The notes below the pieces were generated by a model, which was not told the DNA's origin, did no database searches, and saw only the letters and a list, made by a program, of their open reading frames with translations. A DNA stretch of 64,000 bases, taken from assembly GCF_003325755.1 (NCBI RefSeq), contig NZ_QORI02000011.1:139427-203426 (forward strand), read 5' to 3'. Source of the stretch: Pseudomonas sp. SST3. Lineage in GTDB: Bacteria; Pseudomonadota; Gammaproteobacteria; Pseudomonadales; Pseudomonadaceae. Both the position numbers and the translations under genes were made by a program. Shown here piece after piece: positions 51,749-60,722 of this stretch (the first letter of the stretch is position 1; each line of letters opens with the position of its first letter).

Positions 51749-51859
51749 CCCGCAGCCTGGTCCAGGCAGCGACGCGCCGCGGCGCGCACCAGGCATTTGC
51801 GATGATAAACATCGCGGGAACCGATACACTTGCGGTCATTTTTCGTACAGGTTTCCGCC

Positions 51860-52690
51860 ATGCAGCATCCCGCCGAACTGTCGCCGCTGGGCAAATCCAG
51901 TGCCTATGTAGCGACCTACAGCCCCGAGCAGCTGTTTCCCATCCCGCGCGCGCCAAAGTGGGCTGAGCTGGGACTGACCGCCGACACCTTGCCCTACCGC
52001 GGCGTCGACATCTGGAATTGCTATGAGCTGTCCTGGCTGCTGCCGTCCGGCAAGCCGGTGGTCGCAATCGGTGAGTTCAGCATCCCGGCGGATTCGCCGA
52101 ACATCATCGAGTCAAAATCCTTCAAGCTCTATCTGAATTCGCTGAACCAGTCGGTCTTCGATAGCCGCGAAGCACTCGTGGATATCATGGTCCGGGATCT
52201 CTCCGCTGCGGCTGGCAAGCCGGTTGGCGTTCGTTTGCGGACGCTAGACGAGGTCTCCCGGGAGGGGGTTACGTCGCAGAAGGGATACTGTATCGACGAG
52301 CTGGATGTCACCATTGAGCACTACGATTCGCCACGTGCCGATCTGCTTGGCTGCGACCCGGCGCGTCAGGTCGAGGAATGTGTTTATAGCCACCTGCTGA
52401 AATCCAACTGCCCGGTTACCGGTCAGCCGGACTGGGGCACTGTAGTGGTGGAGTATCGCGGCGCGGCGTTGGACCATGGCAGCCTGCTCGCCTATCTGGT
52501 GAGCTTCCGCCAACATGCGGACTTTCATGAACAGTGCGTGGAACGCATCTTTCTTGACTTGCAGCGATTACTGAAGCCAGAGCGGCTAAGCGTTCATGCT
52601 CGCTATGTGCGCCGCGGTGGGCTGGATATCAACCCGTACCGCAGCACCGAGTCCGTTGCGCCGAGCAATGGGCGGCTGGTTCGACAGTAA
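51860..52690 (+). CDS. queF: NADPH-dependent 7-cyano-7-deazaguanine reductase QueF
   Basis: A 276-residue long-form (YqcD-type) QueF that reduces preQ0 to preQ1 in queuosine biosynthesis. The catalytic C184 and D191 are in [12 protein letters not shown], and the QueF motif [11 protein letters not shown] starts at E84. Length is like E. coli QueF (about 280). The ATG at 51860 is taken over an upstream in-frame start because it opens the known N-terminus. I see no preQ1 riboswitch-like structure in the 111-base leader. Confidence 0.95.
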   Translation: MQHPAELSPLGKSSAYVATYSPEQLFPIPRAPKWAELGLTADTLPYRGVDIWNCYELSWLLPSGKPVVAIGEFSIPADSPNIIESKSFKLYLNSLNQSVFDSREALVDIMVRDLSAAAGKPVGVRLRTLDEVSREGVTSQKGYCIDELDVTIEHYDSPRADLLGCDPARQVEECVYSHLLKSNCPVTGQPDWGTVVVEYRGAALDHGSLLAYLVSFRQHADFHEQCVERIFLDLQRLLKPERLSVHARYVRRGGLDINPYRSTESVAPSNGRLVRQ

Positions 52691-52761
52691 TAGTCGATGG
52701 GCAGAGCATGGTGATCATCCGTGCTCTGCGCTGACGTTAAGCTGGCTTACTGGAGCTGCGC

Positions 52762-53028
52762 TCAGATTCCCATGTTCGCCAGCGTCTGCATGATATTGCG
52801 CAGGGTCATGGCGGTGTTCGGGTGGCTGACCTCGAAACGCTCGACCGCCAGGTTGACGCCGTCGACGAGTGAATCGTTCTGGTCCGCGACGCCTTCGTTT
52901 GCCAGGCGAAGCTCGATGTCCTGGGCAATCGCTTGCAGCGATGCTCGCTCCTCTTCTGTCAGCGGAGCGTCCTGGGCCAGTTGACTACGCAACTCCGCGA
53001 GCTGCGACTGCAGATCATGTTCCGGCAT
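52762..53028 (-). CDS. DUF4404 family protein
   Basis: An 88-residue mostly helical acidic protein matching DUF4404, common in gammaproteobacteria. Helices include LQSQLAELRSQLAQ and SLQAIAQDIELRL. Function unknown. GAGGGAAG precedes the ATG at 53028, which decides the start against a longer frame to 53220. It is divergent from the second MlaA-like gene. Confidence 0.82.
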   Translation of the reverse strand: MPEHDLQSQLAELRSQLAQDAPLTEEERASLQAIAQDIELRLANEGVADQNDSLVDGVNLAVERFEVSHPNTAMTLRNIMQTLANMGI

Positions 53029-53243
53029 ATTGCTTCCCTCTGTGGTTTCTGACGACAGGTTCGCCAGCGTTCGATAGGTGAAGGGTAAACCAGCGGTCTG
53101 GCCTTGTCCTCTCTTTGAGAGTGCCGGATGCGGCGAAGTTCGTCCGGCTTCCGCATGTCTGCCCGCTGCCGGAATTCCCCCGAATGGATTTATACTGCTG
53201 CGCTTTGTGGCAGACGCCATTTTCGAATAAGAGGAAGGCCGCG

Positions 53244-53945
53244 ATGCAAGTGATCGGCAAGGATTGGATCGAGTATCTCAGGGTCACGCTGGTCGCAGCG
53301 CTGGCGATGTTTGGCGCGACGTCGTTGCAGGCAGCCGAGGAGGACCCATGGGAAAACGTCAATCGCGTGGTGTTCGACTTCAATGACAAGGTCGACACCT
53401 ACACCCTCAAGCCGCTCGCACAGGGCTACCAGAAAGTCACCCCGAATTTTCTCGAAGACGGCATTGGCAACGTGTTCAATAACCTCGGCGATGTCGTGGT
53501 GCTGACCAACGACTTGCTGCAAGGCAAGATTCGCGACGCCGGCATCGACACGAGCCGCATCCTGTTCAATACAACCTTTGGTGTGCTGGGCTTCTTCGAT
53601 GTGGCAACCCGCATGGGGCTACAGAAGAACGATGAAGACTTCGGTCAGACGCTCGGCGCCTGGGGGCTGGGTAGCGGGCCTTATGTTGTGTTGCCGCTGC
53701 TTGGGCCGAGCACCGTCCGCGATGCTGCGGGGCGTGTACCAGACTCCTTCCTGCAACCGTATCCCCACATGGACCACGTACCGACCCGCAACGTGACGCG
53801 AGCAGTAAACGTGGTCGACCTGCGCGCCGGGCTGCTTTCTGCCGAAAAGATGATCACTGGCGACCGGTACATCTTCGTCCGTAACGCCTACCTGCAGAAC
53901 CGCGAGTTCCGTACGCAGGACGGTCAGGTCGAAGACGATTTCTGA
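53244..53945 (+). CDS. mlaA: MlaA/VacJ-family protein, second copy
   Basis: A 233-residue MlaA (VacJ) protein of outer-membrane lipid asymmetry. The DPWENVNRVVFDFND block opens the domain, and NTTFGVLGFFDVATRMG and NDEDFGQTLG are conserved with the first copy at 2063-2833. The signal peptide ends near SLQA (residue 30) and is followed by AEED; no lipobox cysteine is present. AGAGGAAGG precedes the ATG. By genome position (near queF and tal) it is the equivalent of P. aeruginosa PA2800. Confidence 0.9.
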   Translation: MQVIGKDWIEYLRVTLVAALAMFGATSLQAAEEDPWENVNRVVFDFNDKVDTYTLKPLAQGYQKVTPNFLEDGIGNVFNNLGDVVVLTNDLLQGKIRDAGIDTSRILFNTTFGVLGFFDVATRMGLQKNDEDFGQTLGAWGLGSGPYVVLPLLGPSTVRDAAGRVPDSFLQPYPHMDHVPTRNVTRAVNVVDLRAGLLSAEKMITGDRYIFVRNAYLQNREFRTQDGQVEDDF

Positions 53946-54045
53946 CCATGACGTAACCTGCCTTGGCCCCCGCTATCCGGGCGAGTCGCGGTTTCTGGCT
54001 TCCAATGCCTCGGCCAGTTGGCGAGGCGCTGGCGCTTGGTGCGGT

Positions 54046-54345
54046 CTAGCTCATCGATACGATGGCGAGCCCAAGGCTCTGTCGGCCATCGTCATGCTCG
54101 CCGACCCGCACCACCTCGGTTTCTGCGTCTAGGCCCTTCAGCTCGCTGTGCTCGGAGGGAATGTGCACCTGTACCTTGTCGCCCATCTGCAGGCTGGCCG
54201 CGGCGAGTACCTGCATGCCTGTGCTTGATAAATCCAGGCACGTTGCCTCGTAGCGCTGACTGCCCTGTGTGAGGGTGATCGCGGTTTCGATCTGCATGCG
54301 GATGAAGTCGCGTTTTTCGCTGTAGTCCCGATCACTCTGGGTCAT
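54046..54345 (-). CDS. PilZ domain protein
   Basis: A 99-residue single-domain PilZ protein. The c-di-GMP binding signature is complete: RDFIR (R12 and R16) and DLSSTG (D38, S40 and G43). It should therefore bind c-di-GMP; the downstream target is not evident. It is divergent from the RssB-like regulator across 204 bases and convergent with mlaA. Confidence 0.9.
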   Translation of the reverse strand: MTQSDRDYSEKRDFIRMQIETAITLTQGSQRYEATCLDLSSTGMQVLAAASLQMGDKVQVHIPSEHSELKGLDAETEVVRVGEHDDGRQSLGLAIVSMS

Positions 54346-54549
54346 TTTTTCGTCCTCTGAGTTTTGGTTGCGCTTGTTCTTATAGCGCCCGCCAATTCAG
54401 CCTGTAAAGCACAGACGGAGCGGCAGTACCTGGCTTGAAACGCAGAACGTATGGGAGTACCGTCTGCGCCTTGAAAAGATCCCTTGCCCTGCGTTCGCGC
54501 GGGGTCGATGCTTTCGCCAATCATCCTGGCGATACCGCCTGGTAGGAAC

Positions 54550-55734
54550 ATGCACAACCCAAGCGCGACGCTGCTGATCATAGATGACGACGATGTGGTA
54601 AGAGCCAGTCTGGCTGCCTATCTGGATGACAGTGGTTTCAACGTCCTGCAGGCGCCTAACGGGCCGCGAGGCATTGAGCTGTTTGATGCCGAGCGTCCGG
54701 ATCTGGTGATTTGCGATCTGCGCATGCCGCAGATGGACGGCCTGGAGCTGATCCGGCTGATCAGCGAGCGCCAGGTGGACCTTCCGGTTATCGTCGTCTC
54801 TGGCGCCGGGGTAATGAGTGATGCTGTAGAAGCCCTGCGCCTCGGGGCGGCTGATTACCTGATCAAACCCCTCGAAGACCTGGCAATGCTCGAGCACTCA
54901 GTGCGTCGGGCGCTCGATCGCTCTCGCTTACGCCTGGAGAACCGCCGCTATCGCGAGCAGCTGGAAACGGCCAACCGCGACCTGCAGGCCAGTCTGCATC
55001 TTTTGCAGGAGGATCAGGATGCTGGCCGTCAGGTACAGATGAATATGCTGCCGGTCACGCCCTGCGCCTTGGACGACTTCCAGTTCGCTCATCAGATCAT
55101 TCCGTCTCTCTATCTTTCAGGCGATTTCGTCGATTATTTTCGGATCGATGAACATCGCATCGGCTTCTATCTGGCTGATGTGTCTGGTCATGGGGCCTCT
55201 TCGGCATTCGTCACGGTGCTGCTGAAATTCATGACTACGCGCCTGCTATACGAGTCTCGGCGGGGTGGGGCGCTACGGGCATTCAAGCCGTCCGAGGTGC
55301 TCGATCACATCAACCGCGGGCTGATCAACTGCAAGCTCGGCAAGCACGTCACCATGCTCGGTGGGGTGATCGACCAAGAGCGCAACGTGCTGCATTACAG
55401 CATTGGTGGGCACCTTCCGATGCCCGTGCTTTATGCCGGCGATACAGCAAGATACCTGGAAGGGCGGGGCTTGCCGGTTGGCCTGTTCGTCGAGGCGACC
55501 TACGATAATTATGAGGTCGAGCTACCTGACTCTTTCAGTCTGACGCTACTTTCCGATGGCATTTTGGACCTTTTGCCGGGGGAAGCCCTCAAAGATAAGG
55601 AAGCAGGGCTGCCCGGGCTGGTTTGTGAGGCAGGCGGTACGCTGGAGGGACTTCGGCGGGTGCTCGGCCTGGCCGATCTGGAGGATATGCCCGATGACAT
55701 CGCATTGCTGGTATTGAGCAGGAACCTTGCATGA
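54550..55734 (+). CDS. rssB: RssB-like response regulator with PP2C phosphatase domain
   Basis: A 394-residue protein with a receiver domain (1-125; phosphoacceptor D56, acidic pocket D12-D15, conserved lysine in LIKP), a coiled-coil linker (about 130-170) and a PP2C/SpoIIE-type phosphatase domain (about 185-394) with metal-site aspartates in SGDFVDYF, LADVSGHG, LSDGILD and DDIALL. In E. coli RssB delivers RpoS to ClpXP; pseudomonad RssB keeps an active-type PP2C domain that can act on the STAS protein encoded next. The start at 54550 follows AGGA. The stop overlaps the STAS gene by 4 bases. Confidence 0.9.
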   Translation: MHNPSATLLIIDDDDVVRASLAAYLDDSGFNVLQAPNGPRGIELFDAERPDLVICDLRMPQMDGLELIRLISERQVDLPVIVVSGAGVMSDAVEALRLGAADYLIKPLEDLAMLEHSVRRALDRSRLRLENRRYREQLETANRDLQASLHLLQEDQDAGRQVQMNMLPVTPCALDDFQFAHQIIPSLYLSGDFVDYFRIDEHRIGFYLADVSGHGASSAFVTVLLKFMTTRLLYESRRGGALRAFKPSEVLDHINRGLINCKLGKHVTMLGGVIDQERNVLHYSIGGHLPMPVLYAGDTARYLEGRGLPVGLFVEATYDNYEVELPDSFSLTLLSDGILDLLPGEALKDKEAGLPGLVCEAGGTLEGLRRVLGLADLEDMPDDIALLVLSRNLA

Positions 55735-56213
55735 GCACTGGTAAAATCCAGTTTGCCGAGCAGGACGGCACCTTCGTTCTCAAGTTCGTCGGCGAAATTC
55801 GGCTGACGCTTTGCTCTGCGCTGGATGCAACGATCGAGAAAATCTTCTCGTCTTTGAACTTCTCCGCGATCGTGATCGATCTGACCGAAAGCCGTAGCAT
55901 CGACAGCACCACGCTGGGGCTGCTGGCCAAGCTGTCGATTCTGTCCAGACAGAAGATCGGCATGTTGCCGACGCTGGTTACCACACACGCTGATATCACC
56001 CGTCTTTTGCAGTCGATGGGCTTCGATCAGGTATTCAATATCGTCGATCAACCACTGCCATCCCCCGAACAGCTGGCGGACCTGCCGAGCCAGGATCAGT
56101 CAGAAGACGTAGTGAAGACCAAGGTGCTTGAAGCTCACCGTATTCTGATGAGCCTCAATGATTCCAACCGCGAGGCCTTTCGCGACCTCGTGACGGCGCT
56201 GGAACGTTCTTGA
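55731..56213 (+). CDS. STAS-domain anti-sigma factor antagonist
   Basis: A 160-residue protein with an N-terminal STAS domain (about 1-105) and a C-terminal helical tail. The predicted phosphorylated serine is S59 (SIDSTTLGLL), the target the upstream PP2C domain would dephosphorylate. It corresponds to the pseudomonad rssC gene partnering rssB, so a role in setting RpoS stability is likely. No cognate serine kinase (HATPase) gene is adjacent. Translation is coupled by the ATGA overlap. Confidence 0.9.
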   Translation: MSTGKIQFAEQDGTFVLKFVGEIRLTLCSALDATIEKIFSSLNFSAIVIDLTESRSIDSTTLGLLAKLSILSRQKIGMLPTLVTTHADITRLLQSMGFDQVFNIVDQPLPSPEQLADLPSQDQSEDVVKTKVLEAHRILMSLNDSNREAFRDLVTALERS

Positions 56214-56235
56214 ATCAGCGCTTGGCTTCAAGTGT

Positions 56236-56386
56236 CCTGAATCAGAAATTGGCTGTTCAAATCTTCCGGCGCATTTGTCGCCGGGCTGCGTTGCCGCTCC
56301 TCGCCATAGCCCTGCTATGACTCGTCGCGGCGCCTGGCCCGACTGAAAATTCACTCGGCAGTTCTTGAACGAACTGCAGATTCAGG
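56236..56386. mobile_element. MITE-like inverted-repeat element
   Basis: Perfect outer arms CCTGAATC (56236-56243) and GATTCAGG (56379-56386), a second pair GTTCAA (56255-56260) and TTGAAC (56365-56370), and a central stem CATAGC-CCT-GCTATG (56305-56319) make a 151-base folded element without coding capacity. It lies between the convergent STAS and tal genes, and its right arm contains the tal stop codon. I recall similar sequence with a GAGTCATAG-GCTATGGCGAGGAG core in other pseudomonads, but only one copy is in the window. Confidence 0.55.
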
Positions 56387-57302
56387 GCACTAGCAATGCT
56401 TCAAGCTTCTCCTGATCACGCGCGAACTGGCGGATACCTTCGGCCAGCTTTTCGGTTGCCATCGGATCTTCATTCAGGCCCCAGCGGAAGCGGTTTTCAT
56501 CCAGCGTGATACGCGGCTCGGACGCGCGCCCGGGTGACAGCTTGCGCTCCAGTGGCCCTTGCGCCTGCGCCAGCTGGCCGAGCAGCTCGGGGCTGATGGT
56601 CAGACGGTCACAGCCTGCCAGCGCTTCGATCTGTCCGATGTTGCGAAAGCTCGCTCCCATCACCACGGTCTTGTAGCCGTGCGCCTTGTAGTAGTCATAG
56701 ATCCGGCTGACTGATTGCACGCCTGGATCTTCACTGCCCGTGTAGTCGCGGCCTTCGTGCTTCTTGTACCAATCGTAGATACGCCCCACGAACGGCGAAA
56801 TGAGGAATACCCCGGCTTCGGCGCAGGCGACCGCCTGGGTAAAGCAGAACAGTAGGGTCAGGTTGGTCTGGATGCCGGATTTCTCCAGCCGCTCGGCGGC
56901 ACGGATGCCCTCCCAGGTGGAAGCCAGTTTGATCAGTACGCGATCGCGGGATACGCCAGCCTGTTCATACAAGCCGATCAGGCGTTCGCCGCGCTGGACC
57001 ATCGCCTCGGTATCAAAGGAAAGTCGCGCGTCGACCTCGGTGGAAATCCGCCCGGGGATTAGCTTCAGTACTTCCTGGCCGACCGCGACGGCAAACAGAT
57101 CGCAGCCCAGTCCGATATCACCGGCGCAGCGGGATATTGCTGCCTGCAGATGCTCCGCATAGCGGGGGAGGACAGCGGCTTTGAGCAAGAGAGACGGGTT
57201 GGTCGTGGCGTCTACCGGCTGTAGACGGGCAATGGCGTCGAGATCGCCGGTGTCGGCGACAACGGTGGTGAACTGCTTGAGTTGTTCCAGTTTGGATGTC
57301 AT
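56382..57302 (-). CDS. tal: Transaldolase
   Basis: A 306-residue TalB-type transaldolase of the non-oxidative pentose phosphate pathway, which moves a dihydroxyacetone unit between sugar phosphates. D17 (VVADTGD), the VDATTNPSL block and Schiff-base lysine K125 ([11 protein letters not shown]) are intact. It is about ten residues shorter than E. coli TalB. Its TGA stop lies in the right arm of the MITE-like element, so the C-terminus may have been reshaped by that insertion. dusA lies 126 bases upstream on the same strand. Confidence 0.95.
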   Translation of the reverse strand: MTSKLEQLKQFTTVVADTGDLDAIARLQPVDATTNPSLLLKAAVLPRYAEHLQAAISRCAGDIGLGCDLFAVAVGQEVLKLIPGRISTEVDARLSFDTEAMVQRGERLIGLYEQAGVSRDRVLIKLASTWEGIRAAERLEKSGIQTNLTLLFCFTQAVACAEAGVFLISPFVGRIYDWYKKHEGRDYTGSEDPGVQSVSRIYDYYKAHGYKTVVMGASFRNIGQIEALAGCDRLTISPELLGQLAQAQGPLERKLSPGRASEPRITLDENRFRWGLNEDPMATEKLAEGIRQFARDQEKLEALLVP

Positions 57303-57428
57303 GGGGGCGCTCTATCCTCTGAGTTGGCATGACCTTAACCCGAGGCCACCGAACCGCTCAAAAAGCGGATGGTCCGGGCGGACTGCACTTGGATTGAAAA
57401 TGTTCCCGGGCGTTCCTTGACGAATATA

Positions 57429-58433
57429 TCAGTGTCCTTCGAGCAGGCTGGTCGCCTGGTCCAGCAGCGTCAGTGGGTCCTTGGTTTTGTGGATATCGAC
57501 TGAGAGCAATTGGCGAAAACGTCGTGCACCGGGGAAGCCTTGGCCGAGCCCCAGCACGTGCCGAGTGATGTGATGCATCGAACCGCCTGCCTCCAGGTGT
57601 CGTTGAATATACGGCCACATCCGCCTCAGCGCATCGGCACGGCTGAGGATCGGGTCATGGCTGCCAAACAGCCTGGCATCCACCTGCGCGAGCAGATAGG
57701 GATTGTGATAGGCCTCACGGCCGAGCATCACGCCATCGAAACGTAGCAGGTGCGCCTCACATTCTTCCAGGGTCTTGATGCCACCGTTGAGGATAATCTC
57801 CAAGTCCGGAAAGTCCTCCTTGAGCCGGGCCGCGACGTCATAGCGCAACGGGGGTACCTCACGATTTTCCTTCGGTGACAGCCCCTCGAGAATCGCTATA
57901 CGCGCATGCACCGTAAAGCTTCGGCACCCGGCATCACGAACCTGGCCGACGAAGTCGCAGAGTTCGGCATAGCTGTCGCGCCCGTTGATGCCAATTCGGT
58001 GCTTGACCGTCACGTCGATCCCGACGGCATCGCGCATCGCTTTTACGCAATCGGCCACGAGCGATGGATACCCCATGAGGCAGGCGCCGATCAGGTTGTT
58101 TTGCACACGGTCGCTGGGGCAGCCCACGTTGAGGTTCACCTCATCGTAACCCGCTGCTTCGGCCATTTTTGCGCAGGCGGCCAACTCAGCCGGCACGCTC
58201 CCGCCGAGCTGCAAGGCGAGGGGATATTCCATCTCATCATGACGCAGAAACCGCTCGGCATCGCCATTGATCAACGCGCCGGTGGTGACCATCTCGGTAT
58301 AGAGCAGGGTGTACCGTGACAGCTGCCGTAGAAAGTACCGGCAATGCCTATCTGTCCAGTCCATCATGGGCGCCACGGAAAAGCGCCGGGACGGTGGACG
58401 GTAGGATATTGCTGGCTCATTACAGGTTTTCAT
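57429..58433 (-). CDS. dusA: tRNA-dihydrouridine(20/20a) synthase DusA
   Basis: A 334-residue flavoenzyme that reduces uridines 20 and 20a in the tRNA D-loop. The catalytic cysteine is C105 (NVGCPSDRVQ); the flavin-binding start SVAPMMDWTD and the VKHRIGI and LNGGI barrel motifs are present. Length is normal. GGAAG precedes the ATG. It is divergent from the regulator/propeller operon across 319 bases. Confidence 0.95.
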   Translation of the reverse strand: MKTCNEPAISYRPPSRRFSVAPMMDWTDRHCRYFLRQLSRYTLLYTEMVTTGALINGDAERFLRHDEMEYPLALQLGGSVPAELAACAKMAEAAGYDEVNLNVGCPSDRVQNNLIGACLMGYPSLVADCVKAMRDAVGIDVTVKHRIGINGRDSYAELCDFVGQVRDAGCRSFTVHARIAILEGLSPKENREVPPLRYDVAARLKEDFPDLEIILNGGIKTLEECEAHLLRFDGVMLGREAYHNPYLLAQVDARLFGSHDPILSRADALRRMWPYIQRHLEAGGSMHHITRHVLGLGQGFPGARRFRQLLSVDIHKTKDPLTLLDQATSLLEGH

Positions 58434-58752
58434 GCGTCTTCCGGCTGTGCTTGGTGCTTTAGGCGTATACGGTGATCTAGGATTGGAGCGCTGACGCTGT
58501 CGGCGGTATCGATCGATACCGTGGCAGGGCGGGGCGTACCAGCCAGGGGCTGATGGGGTCTAGCGGCTATCGCCAGATCATCGGAAAAATAGATGACAAG
58601 TTTATCAGGTGACCCCAGCCCGCGCGCGTCGAAGCTCGTCGATACCCGCCGCACCCCTTAGTGACAGGTCGCCTGCAAAGCTGGACTGATCGCACCGCGA
58701 TGGGGCGAGACTGAATCGAATTCTTAGGAGCGACTAGCGTGGCGGGATCCAA
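58434..58752. other. 319-base intergenic region with an 18-bp palindrome
   Basis: No coding potential is apparent. CGGTATCGA-TCGATACCG at 58504-58521 is a perfect 18-bp palindrome, suitable as a dimer binding site, lying 70 bases from dusA and about 230 bases before the regulator gene. The rest has no clear repeat; a purine-rich GGCGGGA just before 58753 can serve as ribosome-binding site. Confidence 0.6.
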
Positions 58753-59970
58753 ATGGACGCGTTGATTGCATCGGCGGCGCGAGCGCTCGCGACCGGCGAT
58801 CCGCTCGGCGCGCTCAAACGGGTCGCCTTGCGCAACGATCCGTCCGCGCTCGCGCTTCGCGGCATAGCGATGGCGCAGCTCGGGGATTTCGCCCGGGCGA
58901 AGGCATTGCTGAAGGACGCGGCCTGTGCCTTCGGGCCTGAAGAAGCTGTGCCTCGTGCGAGATGTACTGTCGCGGAAGCCGAGATTGCGCTCGCTTCTCG
59001 TGACCTGGGCTGGCCTGCGAAGAGGCTAGACGAAGCGAGAGAGGCGCTCGAAGCACATGGCGATTGGTCCAACTCCGCCCATGCGCGTTTGCTCGAGCTT
59101 CGCCGACTGCTTTTGATCGGGGGTGTTGAGGAGGCGGAGCGTAGGTTGGTTGATCTGGAGCCCGTGCATCTCAGGCCAGCGGCAAGGGCGGTCTATGAGC
59201 TGGTCGTCGCGGGGATAGCACTGCGTCGTCTACAGGCGGGGGCCGCGCGCAGGGCGTTCACAGCGGCGGAACGGGCGGCGAACCGGGCGGGCATTCCTGC
59301 GCTGACTGCGGAGCTGCGGCACGCATCGGCTGTTTTGGACAGGCCAGCGGCGCGGCGGATCACGCGTAGCGGTGAGCACCTTGTCCGATTGGATGAGGTT
59401 GAAAACACCCTGGCGTCGGGAGCGCTCGTCGTGGACGCGTGCCGTCGTGTCATATGTAGGGCTGATTCGGTCATTTCGCTCGTTAAACGTCCGGTGCTGT
59501 TCGAGCTTGCTCGTCTGTTGGGCGAAGCCTGGCCGGCAGATGTGCCGAGAGCCACACTTATCGCACAGACATTTCGCACCAGAGTCGCTGATGAGTCGCA
59601 TAGGGTTCGGTTGCGCGTTGAGGTTGGGCGCCTTCGTGTTTTGATGTTGAACGTGGCTGGTGTGACAGCAACGAAGCGAGGGTTCGCGCTAGCCCCGCTT
59701 GGAGCGGATGAGGTGGTTGTGCTGGCGCGGCCCGTCGAAGAGAAATATGCGGCTGTGCTGGCATGCCTCGCTGATGGGGAATCGTGGTCGAGCTCAGCAC
59801 TTGGCCTTGCACTAGGGTCTAGCCAGCGTACCGTGCAGCGAGCATTGGATTCACTTGCGAAGGCGGGCAAGGTGCAGTCGTTTGGCCGCGGCAGGTCTCG
59901 CCGATGGGTAGCCCCGCTCATGCCCGGTTTCGCGACGATCTTGTTACTCCCAGCTTCGGAACTGATGTGA
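58753..59970 (+). CDS. Unrecognised regulator: helical-repeat region plus two winged helices
   Basis: A 405-residue soluble protein I do not recognise. Residues 1-200 are alpha-helical and alanine-rich with TPR-like pairs (ALALRGIAMAQLGDFARAKALL). Residues 228-315 look like an OmpR/SARP winged helix (RATLIAQTF, then RVRLRVEVGRLR, then TKRGFAL). Residues 329-388 look like a second, MarR/IclR-like winged helix (ALGSSQRTVQRALDSLAKAGKVQS) with a basic wing. The layout suggests a DNA-binding sensor. Codon use (TCT, CTT, AGA) is looser than in the neighbours, hinting at acquisition. A beta-propeller gene follows after 35 bases. Confidence 0.65.
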   Translation: MDALIASAARALATGDPLGALKRVALRNDPSALALRGIAMAQLGDFARAKALLKDAACAFGPEEAVPRARCTVAEAEIALASRDLGWPAKRLDEAREALEAHGDWSNSAHARLLELRRLLLIGGVEEAERRLVDLEPVHLRPAARAVYELVVAGIALRRLQAGAARRAFTAAERAANRAGIPALTAELRHASAVLDRPAARRITRSGEHLVRLDEVENTLASGALVVDACRRVICRADSVISLVKRPVLFELARLLGEAWPADVPRATLIAQTFRTRVADESHRVRLRVEVGRLRVLMLNVAGVTATKRGFALAPLGADEVVVLARPVEEKYAAVLACLADGESWSSSALGLALGSSQRTVQRALDSLAKAGKVQSFGRGRSRRWVAPLMPGFATILLLPASELM

Positions 59971-60005
59971 CTAGGATCTCCTCACCTGATAAGGAGGACG
60001 GACTT

Positions 60006-60632
60006 ATGAACCACTCAGCGGCACAAATCACCCGTGAATATGGACCCTTTGTAGGCATTGAAGCCGTGCACGGCGTCAGCCATGACGGTCAGCATGTCTG
60101 GTTTGCAAGCGGCGACAAGCTCCACTTACTGGATCCGCAGAGCGGCGAAACCCTGCGCTCGATCGACGCCCGAGCGGATGCCGGAACGGCGTTCGATGGC
60201 CAGCATCTGTTCCAGATTTACGGCGATTGCATTCAGAAAGTCGATCCCGAAAGTGGCGCGGTGCTCGCCTCGATCCCTGCACCTCACGATGCATCAGGTC
60301 TTGCATGGGCGGAGGGGGTGCTCTGGGTTGGCCAGTATCGCGATAGAAAGATCCATCAGTTGGATCCTCAAACCGGCGCGATCCTACGCACCATCGAGTC
60401 CAACCGCTTTGTCACTGGCGTCACCTGGGCAGACGGAGCGCTTTGGCATGGGGTCTGGGAAAATGGCGAGAGTGAGCTGAGGCATATCGACCCGCTAACG
60501 GGCGAAGTGCTGAATGTTCTGGAGATGCCAAAGGGCGTCGGCGTGTCAGGGCTCGAATATGATGGCGCTGGTAGCTTTTTCTGCGGAGGTGGCGGGGCCG
60601 GAAAACTGAGAGCCGTGCGCCATCCGGGATGA
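60006..60632 (+). CDS. Small cytoplasmic beta-propeller-like protein
   Basis: A 208-residue protein without signal peptide, built from about five repeats of roughly 40 residues, each ending in a LDPQSGE- or IDPLTGE-type turn followed by LRSI or LNVL. The pattern resembles Vgb/YncE/glutamine-cyclotransferase-like propellers (residues about 20-200). It is too short for a full seven-blade ring, so a five-blade propeller or dimer is possible. AAGGAGGA gives a very strong ribosome-binding site and defines the ATG at 60006. It is co-transcribed with the regulator, 35 bases upstream. Function unknown; ligand sensing is inference. Confidence 0.65.
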   Translation: MNHSAAQITREYGPFVGIEAVHGVSHDGQHVWFASGDKLHLLDPQSGETLRSIDARADAGTAFDGQHLFQIYGDCIQKVDPESGAVLASIPAPHDASGLAWAEGVLWVGQYRDRKIHQLDPQTGAILRTIESNRFVTGVTWADGALWHGVWENGESELRHIDPLTGEVLNVLEMPKGVGVSGLEYDGAGSFFCGGGGAGKLRAVRHPG

Positions 60633-60657
60633 TGGCGAGCCGAGCGATACAGGTGAC

Positions 60658-60688
60658 AGCCGGAAGGCCCGATGTCGGGCTTCCGGCT
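60658..60688. terminator. Bidirectional terminator hairpin
   Basis: AGCCGGAAGGCCCGA and TCGGGCTTCCGGCT form a 14-bp stem with one bulged G and a two-base loop, between the convergent propeller and curlin genes. Confidence 0.75.
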
Positions 60689-60722
60689 GACTTGAACATC
60701 CGACCGTTGCGTTGAGCGGAAA

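Noticed and set aside
51749..51859. preQ1 riboswitch before queF
   Set aside because: The leader is short and I found no H-type pseudoknot pattern with an A-rich tail; such riboswitches are not typical of pseudomonads.
58602..59992. 11-base inverted match TTATCAGGTGA / TCACCTGATAA flanking the regulator gene
   Set aside because: Over a 1.4-kb stretch an 11-base inverted match is not rare enough, and the second copy overlaps the spacer and ribosome-binding region of the propeller gene.
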